A stretch of DNA of 7,451 bases from UBA11795 sp964652755 (GCA_964652755.1 CAZZBP010000078.1:1-7451), one strand, 5' to 3'. Counted from the stretch's first letter, positions 1-6,576 are shown. Numbers and translations are program-made. Notes: generated by a model not told the origin, from the sequence alone.

Positions 1-39
1 CGCAAAACAAATTACAAACTGAAACTTTTACTGTGAGAT

Positions 40-249
40 GTGAGCGGCGAAATAAGTGGCGAAGCTCTGAAACTTGGAGATTCCAAAAGATACGAATGGG
101 GCTGGAGTGAAAAGACCCCGGTGTTCGCCGAGGCCACCGGTGAACCCTATCACCTACATGGAGTTTCGGACAGCGTCAAAAGACTTATGAGGCAAATTGG
201 GCTGGACAAAAGGGCCAACCTCAAAAGTCTCCGGATTTTTTGTGCCTAG
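40..249 (+). pseudogene. Tyrosine recombinase (phage-type integrase), C-terminal catalytic-domain remnant
   Basis: About 69 codons can be read from a GTG at 40. The stretch TPVFAEATGEPYH, then VSDSVKRLMRQIGL and LKSLRIFCA, follows the order of the phage-integrase catalytic domain: the 'vF...tG.p' strand, the 'vs..fkrl.r.aGl' helix, then the H/K-x-x-R box. Intact members read LRHFCAT at the last motif; here it is LRIFCA followed at once by a TAG. The conserved box-II Arg is present, but the first catalytic Arg, the later His/Trp and the nucleophilic Tyr are all missing. An in-frame TGA at 34-36 closes the frame upstream, and the GTG has no ribosome binding site, so this is a decayed gene and not a real small protein. 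Bases 246-263 in the next frame read LELGNE, which resembles the 'LLELG' that usually follows LRHFCAT and hints at a small deletion (inference). It lies at the 3' end of a tRNA-Glu gene, a classic integration target. Confidence 0.72.
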
Positions 250-264
250 AATTGGGAAATGAAA

Positions 265-339
265 TGGTGACCCCAACGGGGTTCGAACCCGTGTTTGCGG
301 CTTGAAAGGCCGCTGTCCTAACCACTAGACGATGGGGCC
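265..339 (-). tRNA. tRNA-Glu (anticodon UUC)
   Basis: The minus strand folds as a complete tRNA. The acceptor arm GGCCCCA pairs with TGGGGTC (one G-U pair), with discriminator A at 268 and an encoded CCA at 267-265. The D arm contains TCTAGTGGTTAGGA. The anticodon stem GCGGC/GCCGC encloses the 7-base loop CTTTCAA, giving anticodon TTC (Glu). The T arm ACGGG/CCCGT carries the invariant TTCGAAC. The gene lies downstream of argC on the same strand but has its own promoter-like sequence. Its 3' end faces a decayed integrase. I saw no Rho-independent hairpin after it. Confidence 0.97.
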
Positions 340-372
340 GAGAAATGGTCTCCTAAATAAACACCAACCATA

Positions 373-401
373 ATTCTATTGCTGCAACTGTGTTACTGCA
401 A
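373..401 (-). promoter_or_regulatory. Candidate sigma70-type promoter for tRNA-Glu
   Basis: On the minus strand, TTGCAG (401-396) is followed by exactly 17 bp and then TAGAAT (378-373). Each hexamer differs from consensus at one or two positions. The predicted start near 366 would leave a leader of roughly 27 bases before the first tRNA base at 339. It fills the 81-bp gap between the argC stop and the tRNA. Called from spacing and sequence only. Confidence 0.5.
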
Positions 402-420
402 TCCAATCCGTGCAATTGTC

Positions 421-1452
421 CTATGGATAAAGCGCCAATTGGTCAAGGCCTGCGTGTTCCTGCATCCCGCACATGAGGTTCATATTCTGAATAGCTTGTC
501 CCGCGGCGCCTTTCACAAGGTTGTCAATGCAGCTAACCGTAACAAGACGGCCATTTCGTTTATCAACAGTGGGATAAATAAGGCAGTCGTTCCCCCCAAG
601 GGTTTGCTTAGTCATGGGTGCTGAAGTGGTCACTTTAACAAATTCCTCATCCTGATAGGCATCGCTATAAATCTCCATCACGCACTCAGCGACTTTATCA
701 TTAGAATTGAGAAAATCTTGTGTGATCGAGGCATAAGAAGTTGCGAGGATGCCCCTGGTCATAGGAATAAGATGAGGCACGAACGTCAGAGACACTTCTC
801 CCTCGGCAGCAAGTGTCAGTTCTTGAGCAATTTCAGGCATGTGTCGATGCCCGTCTAAACCATATGCACTAACATTTTCATTAACCTCAGAGTAATGAGT
901 CTTTAAGGAAAGTCCCCTACCCGCTCCTGACACGCCTGACTTGGCGTCAATGATTATGTCTTTCTCAATAATCCCCGCTTTCAAAGCTGGAGCCAAGCCG
1001 AGTATCGACGCCGTAGGATAACAACCGGGATTTGCCACTATGTTACTTTGTGAAATTGCATCCCTATAAATCTCTGGAAGACCATATACACTATCCTCTG
1101 CTAATTGCGGACAGGGATGTTCCACCTCGTACCATTCCGTATAAACGTCCAAGTCGCGGATTCTGAAGTCAGCGCTAATGTCTACCGTTTTGATACCTGA
1201 TTCGACAACATCTACAAGGGCTTCCGCACTTGCGGCATGAGGCAGAGCAGAAAAGACGAAGTCTAAGCTACCTGCCAATTCTGGTTCAATCGTTAACCCT
1301 ATATCCTCAAGATGGGGAAATACCTCACCGAGTGTCTTTCCTGCTCCACTTCTCCCTGTCACTGAAGATAAATCAACGTCGGGATGGCGGCTAAGTATTC
1401 TCGCCAGCTCCGCACCCGCATAGCCTGTTACATTAATGATTCCAACTTTCAA
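421..1452 (-). CDS. argC: N-acetyl-gamma-glutamyl-phosphate reductase
   Basis: This is the third enzyme of arginine biosynthesis: cytosolic NADPH-dependent reduction of N-acetyl-glutamyl-5-phosphate to the semialdehyde. The protein has 343 residues, the usual length. The Rossmann motif is at the N-terminus (GIINVTGYAGAEL, residues 4-16), where most homologues have GATGY. The catalytic Cys144 lies in NIVANPGCYPTAS, AKSGVSGAGR is at 170-179, the conserved GHRHMPEI His segment at 201-208 and FVPHLIPMTRG at 224-234. The C-terminal DNLVKGAAGQA, close to the usual end of the family, is intact. The start is a TTG at 1452-1450; it fits the expected MKVGI N-terminus and follows the purine-rich AGGGAAG. 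It lies 69 bp downstream of nth on the same strand and is probably co-transcribed with it. No other arg gene is in the window, so the pathway genes are dispersed or lie outside. Confidence 0.96.
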   Translation of the reverse strand: MKVGIINVTGYAGAELARILSRHPDVDLSSVTGRSGAGKTLGEVFPHLEDIGLTIEPELAGSLDFVFSALPHAASAEALVDVVESGIKTVDISADFRIRDLDVYTEWYEVEHPCPQLAEDSVYGLPEIYRDAISQSNIVANPGCYPTASILGLAPALKAGIIEKDIIIDAKSGVSGAGRGLSLKTHYSEVNENVSAYGLDGHRHMPEIAQELTLAAEGEVSLTFVPHLIPMTRGILATSYASITQDFLNSNDKVAECVMEIYSDAYQDEEFVKVTTSAPMTKQTLGGNDCLIYPTVDKRNGRLVTVSCIDNLVKGAAGQAIQNMNLMCGMQEHAGLDQLALYP

Positions 1453-1456
1453 TAGT

Positions 1457-1467
1457 CTTCCCTTTCC
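1457..1467 (-). promoter_or_regulatory. Ribosome binding site supporting the TTG start of argC
   Basis: The minus strand reads GGAAAGGGAAG, ending 4 bases before the TTG. This purine run supports the rare start codon, with the MKVGI N-terminus expected for ArgC beginning exactly there. Confidence 0.55.
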
Positions 1468-1521
1468 AAAATTGTTGGCAAGCAGTCTACAACAATATCA
1501 GCAAGAAAGGCATCCCTGATA

Positions 1522-2193
1522 TCAAAATTTTCCTTTACTGGGACATAAACGTGCTATCCCGCATTCTTCGCACTTCGGGAATCTTGCCTTACATGTATCC
1601 CTCCCATGCCTTATCAAAAACATGTGAAACTGAAAAACGTCACTAGGAGGTACGATTTCCTCGAGTAAATCGTGAGCCTTTTCCGCATTCACCTTTTGGC
1701 CAATCAATCGAAGCCTCTTTGAAACCCTGTGGATATGAGTATCGACAGGCATTGCAGGCATGCCAAAAGAAAAACAAAGGATAATAGCAGCAGTCTTTGG
1801 TCCCACTCCTTTCAGCCGAATTAGCCAATCTTTCGCATCTTGCAGAGGCATATTGGCGAGAAAATCCAGATCAAACGAACCCAGCTCGCAACGCACCTGG
1901 TTGAGAATAGTCTTTATCCTGGGCGCCTTGGATTTGGATAGTCCACCATGTCTTATGCTTTTTTCAATAAACTCTACCGGGGCATCCGCCACTTGGTCTA
2001 ACGATCCAAATCGTTCCATTAAGCTTTTGAACGCTCTTTCTGAGTTTATGTCAGACGTGTGTTGCGAAAGGATCGTATACACAAGTTCTTCAGCAGCGTT
2101 ATATCGGCTTTTCCATTCAATTGGGCCGTATATTTGAGTGAAAACATCAGATAGCTCTTTTACGAGTGTCCGCTTTTTGTTAGTACTAGACAT
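1522..2193 (-). CDS. nth: Endonuclease III-type DNA glycosylase/AP lyase with [4Fe-4S] cluster
   Basis: This is a base-excision-repair enzyme that removes oxidised pyrimidines and nicks the abasic site by beta-elimination. The 223-residue length fits the family. The helix-hairpin-helix is LKGVGPKTA (127-135), with the Schiff-base Lys133 matching Lys120 of E. coli Nth. The catalytic Asp151 lies in VDTHIHRV, matching Asp138. The C-terminal cluster loop has Cys201, 208, 211 and 217 with the exact C-x6-C-x2-C-x5-C spacing. The N-terminal motif is ILSQHTSD (41-48) instead of the E. coli LLSAQATD, so this belongs to the broader Nth-like subfamily; substrate range could differ somewhat. The ATG at 2193 has no clear Shine-Dalgarno. 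It is the first gene of a leftward unit with argC and is divergent from the NAD-kinase-like gene. Confidence 0.93.
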   Translation of the reverse strand: MSSTNKKRTLVKELSDVFTQIYGPIEWKSRYNAAEELVYTILSQHTSDINSERAFKSLMERFGSLDQVADAPVEFIEKSIRHGGLSKSKAPRIKTILNQVRCELGSFDLDFLANMPLQDAKDWLIRLKGVGPKTAAIILCFSFGMPAMPVDTHIHRVSKRLRLIGQKVNAEKAHDLLEEIVPPSDVFQFHMFLIRHGRDTCKARFPKCEECGIARLCPSKGKF

Positions 2194-2206
2194 AGGAGTT
2201 TGTGTT

Positions 2207-2220
2207 AATGAGGACTCATT
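2207..2220. repeat. Short inverted repeat upstream of nth
   Basis: AATGAG-GA-CTCATT is a perfect 6-bp inverted repeat with a 2-bp centre, 13 bp upstream of the nth start codon. Position and symmetry would suit an operator in the leftward leader, but 6-bp repeats arise by chance in AT-rich DNA. No known regulator is assigned. Confidence 0.25.
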
Positions 2221-2237
2221 TCTTGCTAAATTGACTG

Positions 2238-2264
2238 TTGAGTGATTGTTTGTCTTGATATACT
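2238..2264 (+). promoter_or_regulatory. Candidate promoter for the NAD-kinase-like gene and ggt
   Basis: The -10-like TATACT at 2259-2264 is close to consensus. TTGAGT at 2238-2243 lies 15 bp upstream, and a better -35 match, TTGACT at 2231-2236, lies 22 bp upstream; neither spacing is ideal. A start near 2271 would give a leader of about 27 bases before the TTG at 2298. I found no comparably good match for the leftward nth promoter, which should also lie in 2194-2297. Confidence 0.35.
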
Positions 2265-2297
2265 CCTAAGACTTTACGCCCATTCATAAATTTACAT

Positions 2298-3290
2298 TTG
2301 TTCACAGTCGGCATCATAACAAACCCTGCCTCCGGCAAGGATATAAGGCGTCTTGTTTCACAAAGCCGAGTTATATCCAATCAGGAAAAAATCAACATTG
2401 TTAGAAGAATTCTTGCCGGATTGGAAGCCTCAGGGGTCGAAAAAATACTTTTGATGCCCGATTATTCCAATCTTTCCCTTACGGCAGCACACGAGTACGG
2501 CGGAAATATGCAGATAGACACCCTGGACATGCCGGTATTCAACAATGATCAAGATACTACGCGAGCAGCGGAAAATATGGCTCTGTCAGGTGTAGGCGCC
2601 ATAGTTGCTCTCGGCGGAGATGGCACCAGCAGAGCTGCAAGCAAGAAAATCGGCCCTGTCCCCTTAATGCCAGTCTCAACCGGCACTAACAATGTCTTCC
2701 CATATCTCATTGAAGGGACCCTTGCTGGGTTAGCTACTGGATACGTAGTGACAGGAACTTCGAATCCAGAAATATGTGCCCCACAACACAAATCCATGAA
2801 TATCATGATCGATTCCGGCCGATCAGATGTTGCACTAGTCGACGTGGCAATTTCGAGAGAACGATTTGTAGGCGCAAGAGCAATCTGGAACATTGATTCT
2901 ATTAGTGAACTTTTCCTATCGATAGCAGAACCAGCAAGCATTGGTCTCTCCGCCATAGGAGGAATGGTTCGGCCGGTGTCGCGAACTGATAGCGTGGGGC
3001 TACGGATCTCTTTGTCACGTTCAAAAACTGGAGATTTTGTAACCGCACCTGTGACCCCTGGCGAATTAAGCCCAGTTTTTTACTCAGAATGCACCTTGAT
3101 GAAACCTGGAAAAGAATATCAAGTGTTAGGTGATCCTTGCATAATAGCCTTAGACGGAGAACGAACTATTCCGCTTCAACCGGGCCAAATTGCAAAGATT
3201 GAATTGAGCCTCGATGGACCACGCGTCATAGATCCCTACATATCCCTTCGATTGGCCGCAGAGGCCGGTTATTTCTGTAAAAAAGGATAA
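2298..3290 (+). CDS. AcoX-type ATP-NAD kinase-like protein
   Basis: This 330-residue protein resembles the ATP-NAD/AcoX kinase family, named for AcoX of acetoin operons, whose reaction is not firmly established. The N-terminal GIITNPASGKDIRRLVS (5-21) and NQEKINIVRRILAGL (28-42) are hallmarks of the AcoX branch. IVALGGDGTSR (102-112) carries the GGDGT nucleotide-binding motif shared with NAD and diacylglycerol kinases, and PLMPVSTGTNNVFP (122-135) matches the following substrate loop. No signal peptide or membrane segment is visible, so it is likely cytosolic. The TTG start is the only start codon between an in-frame TGA at 2256-2258 and the conserved N-terminus; no Shine-Dalgarno precedes it. 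ggt follows 8 bp after the stop, so the two are likely co-transcribed. No acoABC genes are present, so an acetoin role is not supported. True NAD kinase activity is possible but unproven. Confidence 0.85.
   Translation: MFTVGIITNPASGKDIRRLVSQSRVISNQEKINIVRRILAGLEASGVEKILLMPDYSNLSLTAAHEYGGNMQIDTLDMPVFNNDQDTTRAAENMALSGVGAIVALGGDGTSRAASKKIGPVPLMPVSTGTNNVFPYLIEGTLAGLATGYVVTGTSNPEICAPQHKSMNIMIDSGRSDVALVDVAISRERFVGARAIWNIDSISELFLSIAEPASIGLSAIGGMVRPVSRTDSVGLRISLSRSKTGDFVTAPVTPGELSPVFYSECTLMKPGKEYQVLGDPCIIALDGERTIPLQPGQIAKIELSLDGPRVIDPYISLRLAAEAGYFCKKG
3283..3287 (+). promoter_or_regulatory. Ribosome binding site for ggt
   Basis: AAGGA within an A-rich run overlaps the last codons of the upstream gene and ends 11 bases before the GTG at 3299. 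It supports the GTG start over the internal Met18 and suggests translational coupling across the 8-bp gap. Confidence 0.5.
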
Positions 3291-3298
3291 CTAATAAA

Positions 3299-4894
3299 GT
3301 GAACCTCAATTTTGATTCAAGAAGGTCAAATATCAGATGCCTAAACGGTATGGTCGCTACCAGCCAACCTCTTGCATCCGAGGCTGGGTTGGAGATGTTA
3401 AAGAAGGGCGGGCACGCGGTTGATGCTGCTGTCGCTTCAGCTGCTGTCCTTAATGTGGTAGAGCCCGCGTCCACGGGTATCGGCGGTGATTTATTCGCCC
3501 TGGTTTGGGACAACAGGGAGAAGAAAGTCCACGCCCTAAACGCGAGTGGAAGGTCTGGGAGCCTGACTGATCCCTGTAAGATTCTGAATCAAAACCAGAC
3601 GTCGATAAGCGATATTTCCCCCTTATCGATAACGGTACCTGGCGCAGCAAGCGGCTGGGATGAACTCATAGCTCGTTTCGGACACCTGGGTATATCAGAG
3701 GTCTTACAGCCTGCTATTTCGTATGCGAACAGTGGATTCCCAGTCTCTGAAATCATATCCAGCCAGTGGAAAAACAACCTCCACAGGTTGTCAAATATAG
3801 CGGGACACGAACTTACGATCAATGGACGGTCGCCTGAGGCGGGTGAAATTTTCTCTAATCCTGGTCTCGCGCGAGTCTTGCAAGATGTTGGCTCAGGTGG
3901 GGCTGACGCTTTCTACAAAGGAGACATCGCTGACCAGATTCTGAATTATCTCTCTGAAAACGGGGGCTGGCTAACTGCGGAAGATCTTGCAGGCCACAAG
4001 GCAGATTGGGTTGAACCTGCATGCACATCATACCGCGGAGTAACAGCATGGGAATGTCCCCCTAATACTCAGGGATTACATGTACTTATGGCTTTGAACA
4101 TTGCTGAACAATTCGACATCCGAAAAATGGGGTTTCAAAAATCCGAAACCTACCATCATCTCATAGAGGCAATGAGACTGTCCTTCAGTGACGGTCTCGC
4201 ACACATTTCTGATCCTTCTAGCATGCGCATCCCGGTGAATCAACTACTTTCCAAGGATTACGCTGCCAATCGAGCGAAAACCATAGATCCGAACAAGACC
4301 AACCCGAATTTCGCTACAGGCTATAAGATTCCTAACTCAGATACCGTCTATCTAACTGCAATAGACGGCGAAGGAAATGCCTGCTCCCTTATAAACAGTA
4401 TTTACAGTGGGTTTGGATCCGGTCACGTCATTCCGGGAACAGGAGTTGTACTACAAAGCCGAGGTGCCTCCTTCTCGTTGGATCCTCGTCATCCCAATTA
4501 CCTACAGCCCAGCAAGAGACCATTTCACACACTCATACCAGGTATGGCAACTAAAAACGATGAACTTTGGATTAGTTACGGGGTGATGGGGACTGTTCAA
4601 CAGGCACAAGGTCATTTTCAAATGATGGTGAACATGGTCGATTTCGCCCTTTCCCCCCAAGAGGCATTGAACGCACCTAGATTCAGTGTCCGTACTGGAG
4701 AAGGGATAGGAATAGAATCCTTAGCAAGCAAAGAAATTTCAAGGTCGCTTGATCGAAAAGGACACAAAGTGATTATCGGAGAACCCGATAACCTAGTATT
4801 TGGAGGGGGTCAGATAATCCAAAGGGATCCGTTAAGCGGGGTCATTACGGGAGGGACTGAGCCCAGGCAGGACGGAAGTATTGCCGCATGGTAA
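3299..4894 (+). CDS. ggt: Gamma-glutamyltransferase-family N-terminal-nucleophile hydrolase
   Basis: This 531-residue proenzyme should cleave itself into a large and a small subunit. The expected nucleophile is Thr349 in NSDTVYLTAID, giving a 348-residue large and a 183-residue small subunit, close to family norms. Other landmarks are GGHAVDAAVASAAVLNVVEP (37-56), TGIGGDLFALVWD (59-71), the substrate-carboxylate Arg85 in NASGRSG, the IYSGFGSG turn (368-375), ALNAPRF (456-462) and the terminal FGGGQIIQRDP. It is the YwrD-like type rather than the secreted E. coli type. No signal peptide is seen, so the enzyme is predicted to be cytoplasmic. Known family activities include gamma-glutamyl transfer or hydrolysis (glutathione), oxamate amidohydrolase (HpxW) and acylase; the substrate cannot be chosen here. 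Oddity: the usual Gly-Gly in the GxxGGxxQxQ motif is Gly431-Thr432 (GVMGTVQQAQ). The start is GTG; its gene converges on the TPR gene 5 bp away. Confidence 0.9.
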   Translation: MNLNFDSRRSNIRCLNGMVATSQPLASEAGLEMLKKGGHAVDAAVASAAVLNVVEPASTGIGGDLFALVWDNREKKVHALNASGRSGSLTDPCKILNQNQTSISDISPLSITVPGAASGWDELIARFGHLGISEVLQPAISYANSGFPVSEIISSQWKNNLHRLSNIAGHELTINGRSPEAGEIFSNPGLARVLQDVGSGGADAFYKGDIADQILNYLSENGGWLTAEDLAGHKADWVEPACTSYRGVTAWECPPNTQGLHVLMALNIAEQFDIRKMGFQKSETYHHLIEAMRLSFSDGLAHISDPSSMRIPVNQLLSKDYAANRAKTIDPNKTNPNFATGYKIPNSDTVYLTAIDGEGNACSLINSIYSGFGSGHVIPGTGVVLQSRGASFSLDPRHPNYLQPSKRPFHTLIPGMATKNDELWISYGVMGTVQQAQGHFQMMVNMVDFALSPQEALNAPRFSVRTGEGIGIESLASKEISRSLDRKGHKVIIGEPDNLVFGGGQIIQRDPLSGVITGGTEPRQDGSIAAW

Positions 4895-4899
4895 TTATT

Positions 4900-5418
4900 T
4901 TATTCGCCTAGTATCTTTCTTACCTTTTCGTAATCAAGGGCAGCATTTTCTCTGTCACCTAAAGTCCAAAGCAGCATAGCCCTATTGTTAAATGCATACC
5001 AATACTCGGAGTCCAAATCTATAGCCTCGTTATAGTCAGATAATGCCTCTTCATGAAGTCCCAAATCGGCTTTCGCCATTCCTCGGTTGTTATATGCGTC
5101 TCGGTATAGAGGATCTATGCCCAAAGCTTTTGTAAAATCAACGATCGCTTGGTTTGGATTACCCATGCCTCTATAGCAAATCCCCCTATTATTGTATACA
5201 GGTGCCTCTGCTTGGCCGAATCCAATAATCTTAGAATAGTCATCAATCGCCTCATCAAATCTTCTAGCATCTAAGTAGCCATTCCCGCGAAGAAAAAGTT
5301 TCTCGGTGTCATTAGGATCCTGATGCAAGGCAACTGTTAGAGACTCTATTACTTCAAGCAGATAATCCAAATCACTCTTCTGGCTGAGATTTCCGTCATT
5401 TCTCCAGTTATAAGACAT
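4900..5418 (-). CDS. Tetratricopeptide-repeat protein
   Basis: This 172-residue protein is almost entirely TPR. There are about four repeats, at roughly 38-71, 72-105, 106-139 and 140-172. They are marked by repeated YNNRG/FNNRA and A-x-x-D-Y/F patterns such as DEAIDDYSKII, NQAIVDFTKALGIDP, EEALSDYNEAIDLD and ENAALDYEKV. The first 37 residues are a hydrophilic lead plus one helix (DLDYLLEVIESLTVAL), possibly a degenerate repeat. No signal peptide or membrane helix is seen. TPR domains mediate protein-protein contacts and no catalytic role is implied. It is the last gene of the leftward unit; its ATG lies 4 bp after the Nudix stop, with the ribosome binding site overlapping that stop. The partner protein is unknown. 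Confidence 0.92.
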   Translation of the reverse strand: MSYNWRNDGNLSQKSDLDYLLEVIESLTVALHQDPNDTEKLFLRGNGYLDARRFDEAIDDYSKIIGFGQAEAPVYNNRGICYRGMGNPNQAIVDFTKALGIDPLYRDAYNNRGMAKADLGLHEEALSDYNEAIDLDSEYWYAFNNRAMLLWTLGDRENAALDYEKVRKILGE

Positions 5419-5419
5419 A

Positions 5420-5424
5420 TCCTT
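5420..5424 (-). promoter_or_regulatory. Stop-overlapping ribosome binding site of the TPR gene
   Basis: The minus strand reads TAAGGATATG: the Nudix stop TAA, an AAGGA core starting inside it, then the TPR ATG one base later. The spacing is short for a Shine-Dalgarno and suggests termination-reinitiation coupling. Confidence 0.45.
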
Positions 5425-5929
5425 AATACAGGCCTATCTCCTCCACGCAACTGTCTTCCCTAACGTGTTTTAATGCATCATCAATACCCAATCTCGTGGA
5501 TAAAAGGGTCATCTCTGGTAACTTTTGAGGAAAGTAATAACCAATATCCAAACTTTCGTCTGAAATTCTCAATTCACCAGCAATTCTTGAACATATGAAC
5601 AACGCAGAGACATATTGAACGAGATTTCCATCTGGATACAGTATCGCTGTAAAGTCCTTGAGATCCGAATACACTTGTACCATGCATTTAACATCTACAG
5701 TTAATCCGGTTTCCTCAAATATTTCCCTCGCCGAACAATCTATCAGGGATTCTGCGGGGTCCATACAACCACCCGGCAATCCCCACCAACCGTTATCCGA
5801 CCTCTGCTGAAGTAACACTCTCCCAGACAGATCAAAAACCACTCCAGTTGCAGAAGCCATGACGATGTCAGGTACACGGGTCAAGAGCTGCCCAGTACAA
5901 TCAACGAACCCACGTTCAATAAATTTCAT
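5423..5929 (-). CDS. Nudix hydrolase
   Basis: This 168-residue protein belongs to the family that hydrolyses nucleoside diphosphates linked to another moiety, such as ADP-ribose, NADH or damaged dNTPs. A perfect Nudix box spans residues 54-76: G-x5-E-x7-R-E-I-F-E-E-T-G-L, with Gly54, Glu60, Arg68, Glu69, Glu72 and Glu73 in place for metal binding. It is preceded by VVFDLSGRVLLQQRSDNGWWGLPGG, the usual beta-strand and glycine lead-in. The YPDGNLVQYVSALFICS segment after the box is seen in ADP-ribose-type Nudix proteins, but substrate specificity cannot be read from this. About 23 residues precede the first fold strand. It lies between the methyltransferase (5-bp gap) and the TPR gene (4-bp gap), so it is almost certainly co-transcribed and translationally coupled. 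Confidence 0.94.
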   Translation of the reverse strand: MKFIERGFVDCTGQLLTRVPDIVMASATGVVFDLSGRVLLQQRSDNGWWGLPGGCMDPAESLIDCSAREIFEETGLTVDVKCMVQVYSDLKDFTAILYPDGNLVQYVSALFICSRIAGELRISDESLDIGYYFPQKLPEMTLLSTRLGIDDALKHVREDSCVEEIGLY

Positions 5930-5931
5930 AT

Positions 5932-5936
5932 TCCCT
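5932..5936 (-). promoter_or_regulatory. Stop-overlapping ribosome binding site of the Nudix gene
   Basis: The minus strand reads TAGGGAATATG: the methyltransferase stop TAG runs into AGGGA, then two bases, then the Nudix ATG. This has the same layout as the next junction downstream. Confidence 0.45.
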
Positions 5937-6549
5937 ATTTGACAGCATATCCAACTATATTGGGAATTCGAATCACAATGCCTAAGCTAAGACTGAATTC
6001 TCTTAAACTGACGGTTTGAAATTGGGAATCATGCAACAGACGCTTGATATCCCTATGGAGATGACAACCCGTCGTTACCCATCGCCAGAATGGATTCAGC
6101 AATTTCTGTAAACCTTTCCCCAATGATGTCTTAGATACAACATGTTCGTAGAAATAGAATCTACCTCCGGGCCTAAGAACCCTATATGCCTCCGATATAA
6201 CTGCTTCCACGTCCTCTACCATGCAAAGGACTAAAGTCGTAACCACAGAATCAAAATGATCATCGGGAAAAGACAAGCTTTCACCTTTACAGGTTGAGAT
6301 ATTGACCACTATGTTGTGTTTTCTTGCAGCGGATATTAATTTACGTCTCATGTGTCGGTCTGGTTCTGCAGCAGTGATGCTGTTTGTATGTTGAAGCACC
6401 GAGAGATTCGCTCCGGTCCCAGCACCTATTTCCAATACGTGACCCTCGCATCGGCCCGCAGTCATTCTTCTGTATGGCAAAACCTTAGATTCAACCACTG
6501 AATTCAACACATCATAAAATTGGGCGAACAGCCACTTCGATAATTGCAT
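5935..6549 (-). CDS. Class I SAM-dependent methyltransferase, METTL7/UbiE-like
   Basis: This 204-residue methyltransferase has SAM motif I HVLEIGAGTGANL (37-49) and the acidic residue after strand 2 in AAEPDRHM (60-67, Glu62). It also has SFPDDHFDSVVTTLVLCMVED (93-113) and the post-motif EAYRVLRPGGRFYFYEHV (120-137). After the core, LQKLLNPFWRWVTTGCHLHRDI (148-168) and a final P-x-I-x-G-x-A-x-K (196-204) match the METTL7-type branch. Animal METTL7 (TMT1) proteins are membrane-anchored thiol methyltransferases. This protein lacks the long N-terminal anchor, having only a short amphipathic start (LSKWLFAQFYDVL). The acceptor of the bacterial forms is unknown; a small thiol or lipid-like substrate is a guess from the family. 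No good Shine-Dalgarno precedes the ATG at 6549. It lies 27 bp downstream of the PLP-enzyme gene and 5 bp upstream of the Nudix gene. Confidence 0.9.
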   Translation of the reverse strand: MQLSKWLFAQFYDVLNSVVESKVLPYRRMTAGRCEGHVLEIGAGTGANLSVLQHTNSITAAEPDRHMRRKLISAARKHNIVVNISTCKGESLSFPDDHFDSVVTTLVLCMVEDVEAVISEAYRVLRPGGRFYFYEHVVSKTSLGKGLQKLLNPFWRWVTTGCHLHRDIKRLLHDSQFQTVSLREFSLSLGIVIRIPNIVGYAVK

Positions 6550-6576
6550 TTAGAGAACCAATACCTACGACTATAT

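Noticed and set aside
246..305. Open frame through the tRNA reading PTGFEPVFAA
   Set aside because: This is the familiar translation of an antisense tRNA T-arm and anticodon region, not a protein.
379..624. Plus-strand 81-codon open frame over the 3' end of argC
   Set aside because: It lies antisense to a clearly conserved part of ArgC, has no ribosome binding site and no recognisable motif; it is a shadow frame.
1453..1530. Short minus-strand frame between nth and argC, ending in EREDY with a stop that overlaps the argC TTG
   Set aside because: The TGA/TTG overlap looked like coupling, but the frame has no plausible start codon before its last ten residues and no recognised family.
1760..2137. 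Plus-strand 125-codon open frame inside nth
   Set aside because: It is antisense to the helix-hairpin-helix and catalytic region of Nth, with no domain of its own.
2231..2264. TTGACT and TATACT as a single strong promoter
   Set aside because: The 22-bp spacing is outside the usual 16-19 bp range; the overlapping TTGAGT with 15 bp is listed instead at low confidence.
2549..2956. Minus-strand 135-codon open frame inside the AcoX-like gene
   Set aside because: It covers the GGDGT and substrate-loop codons of the real gene on the other strand; its composition is that of an antisense shadow.
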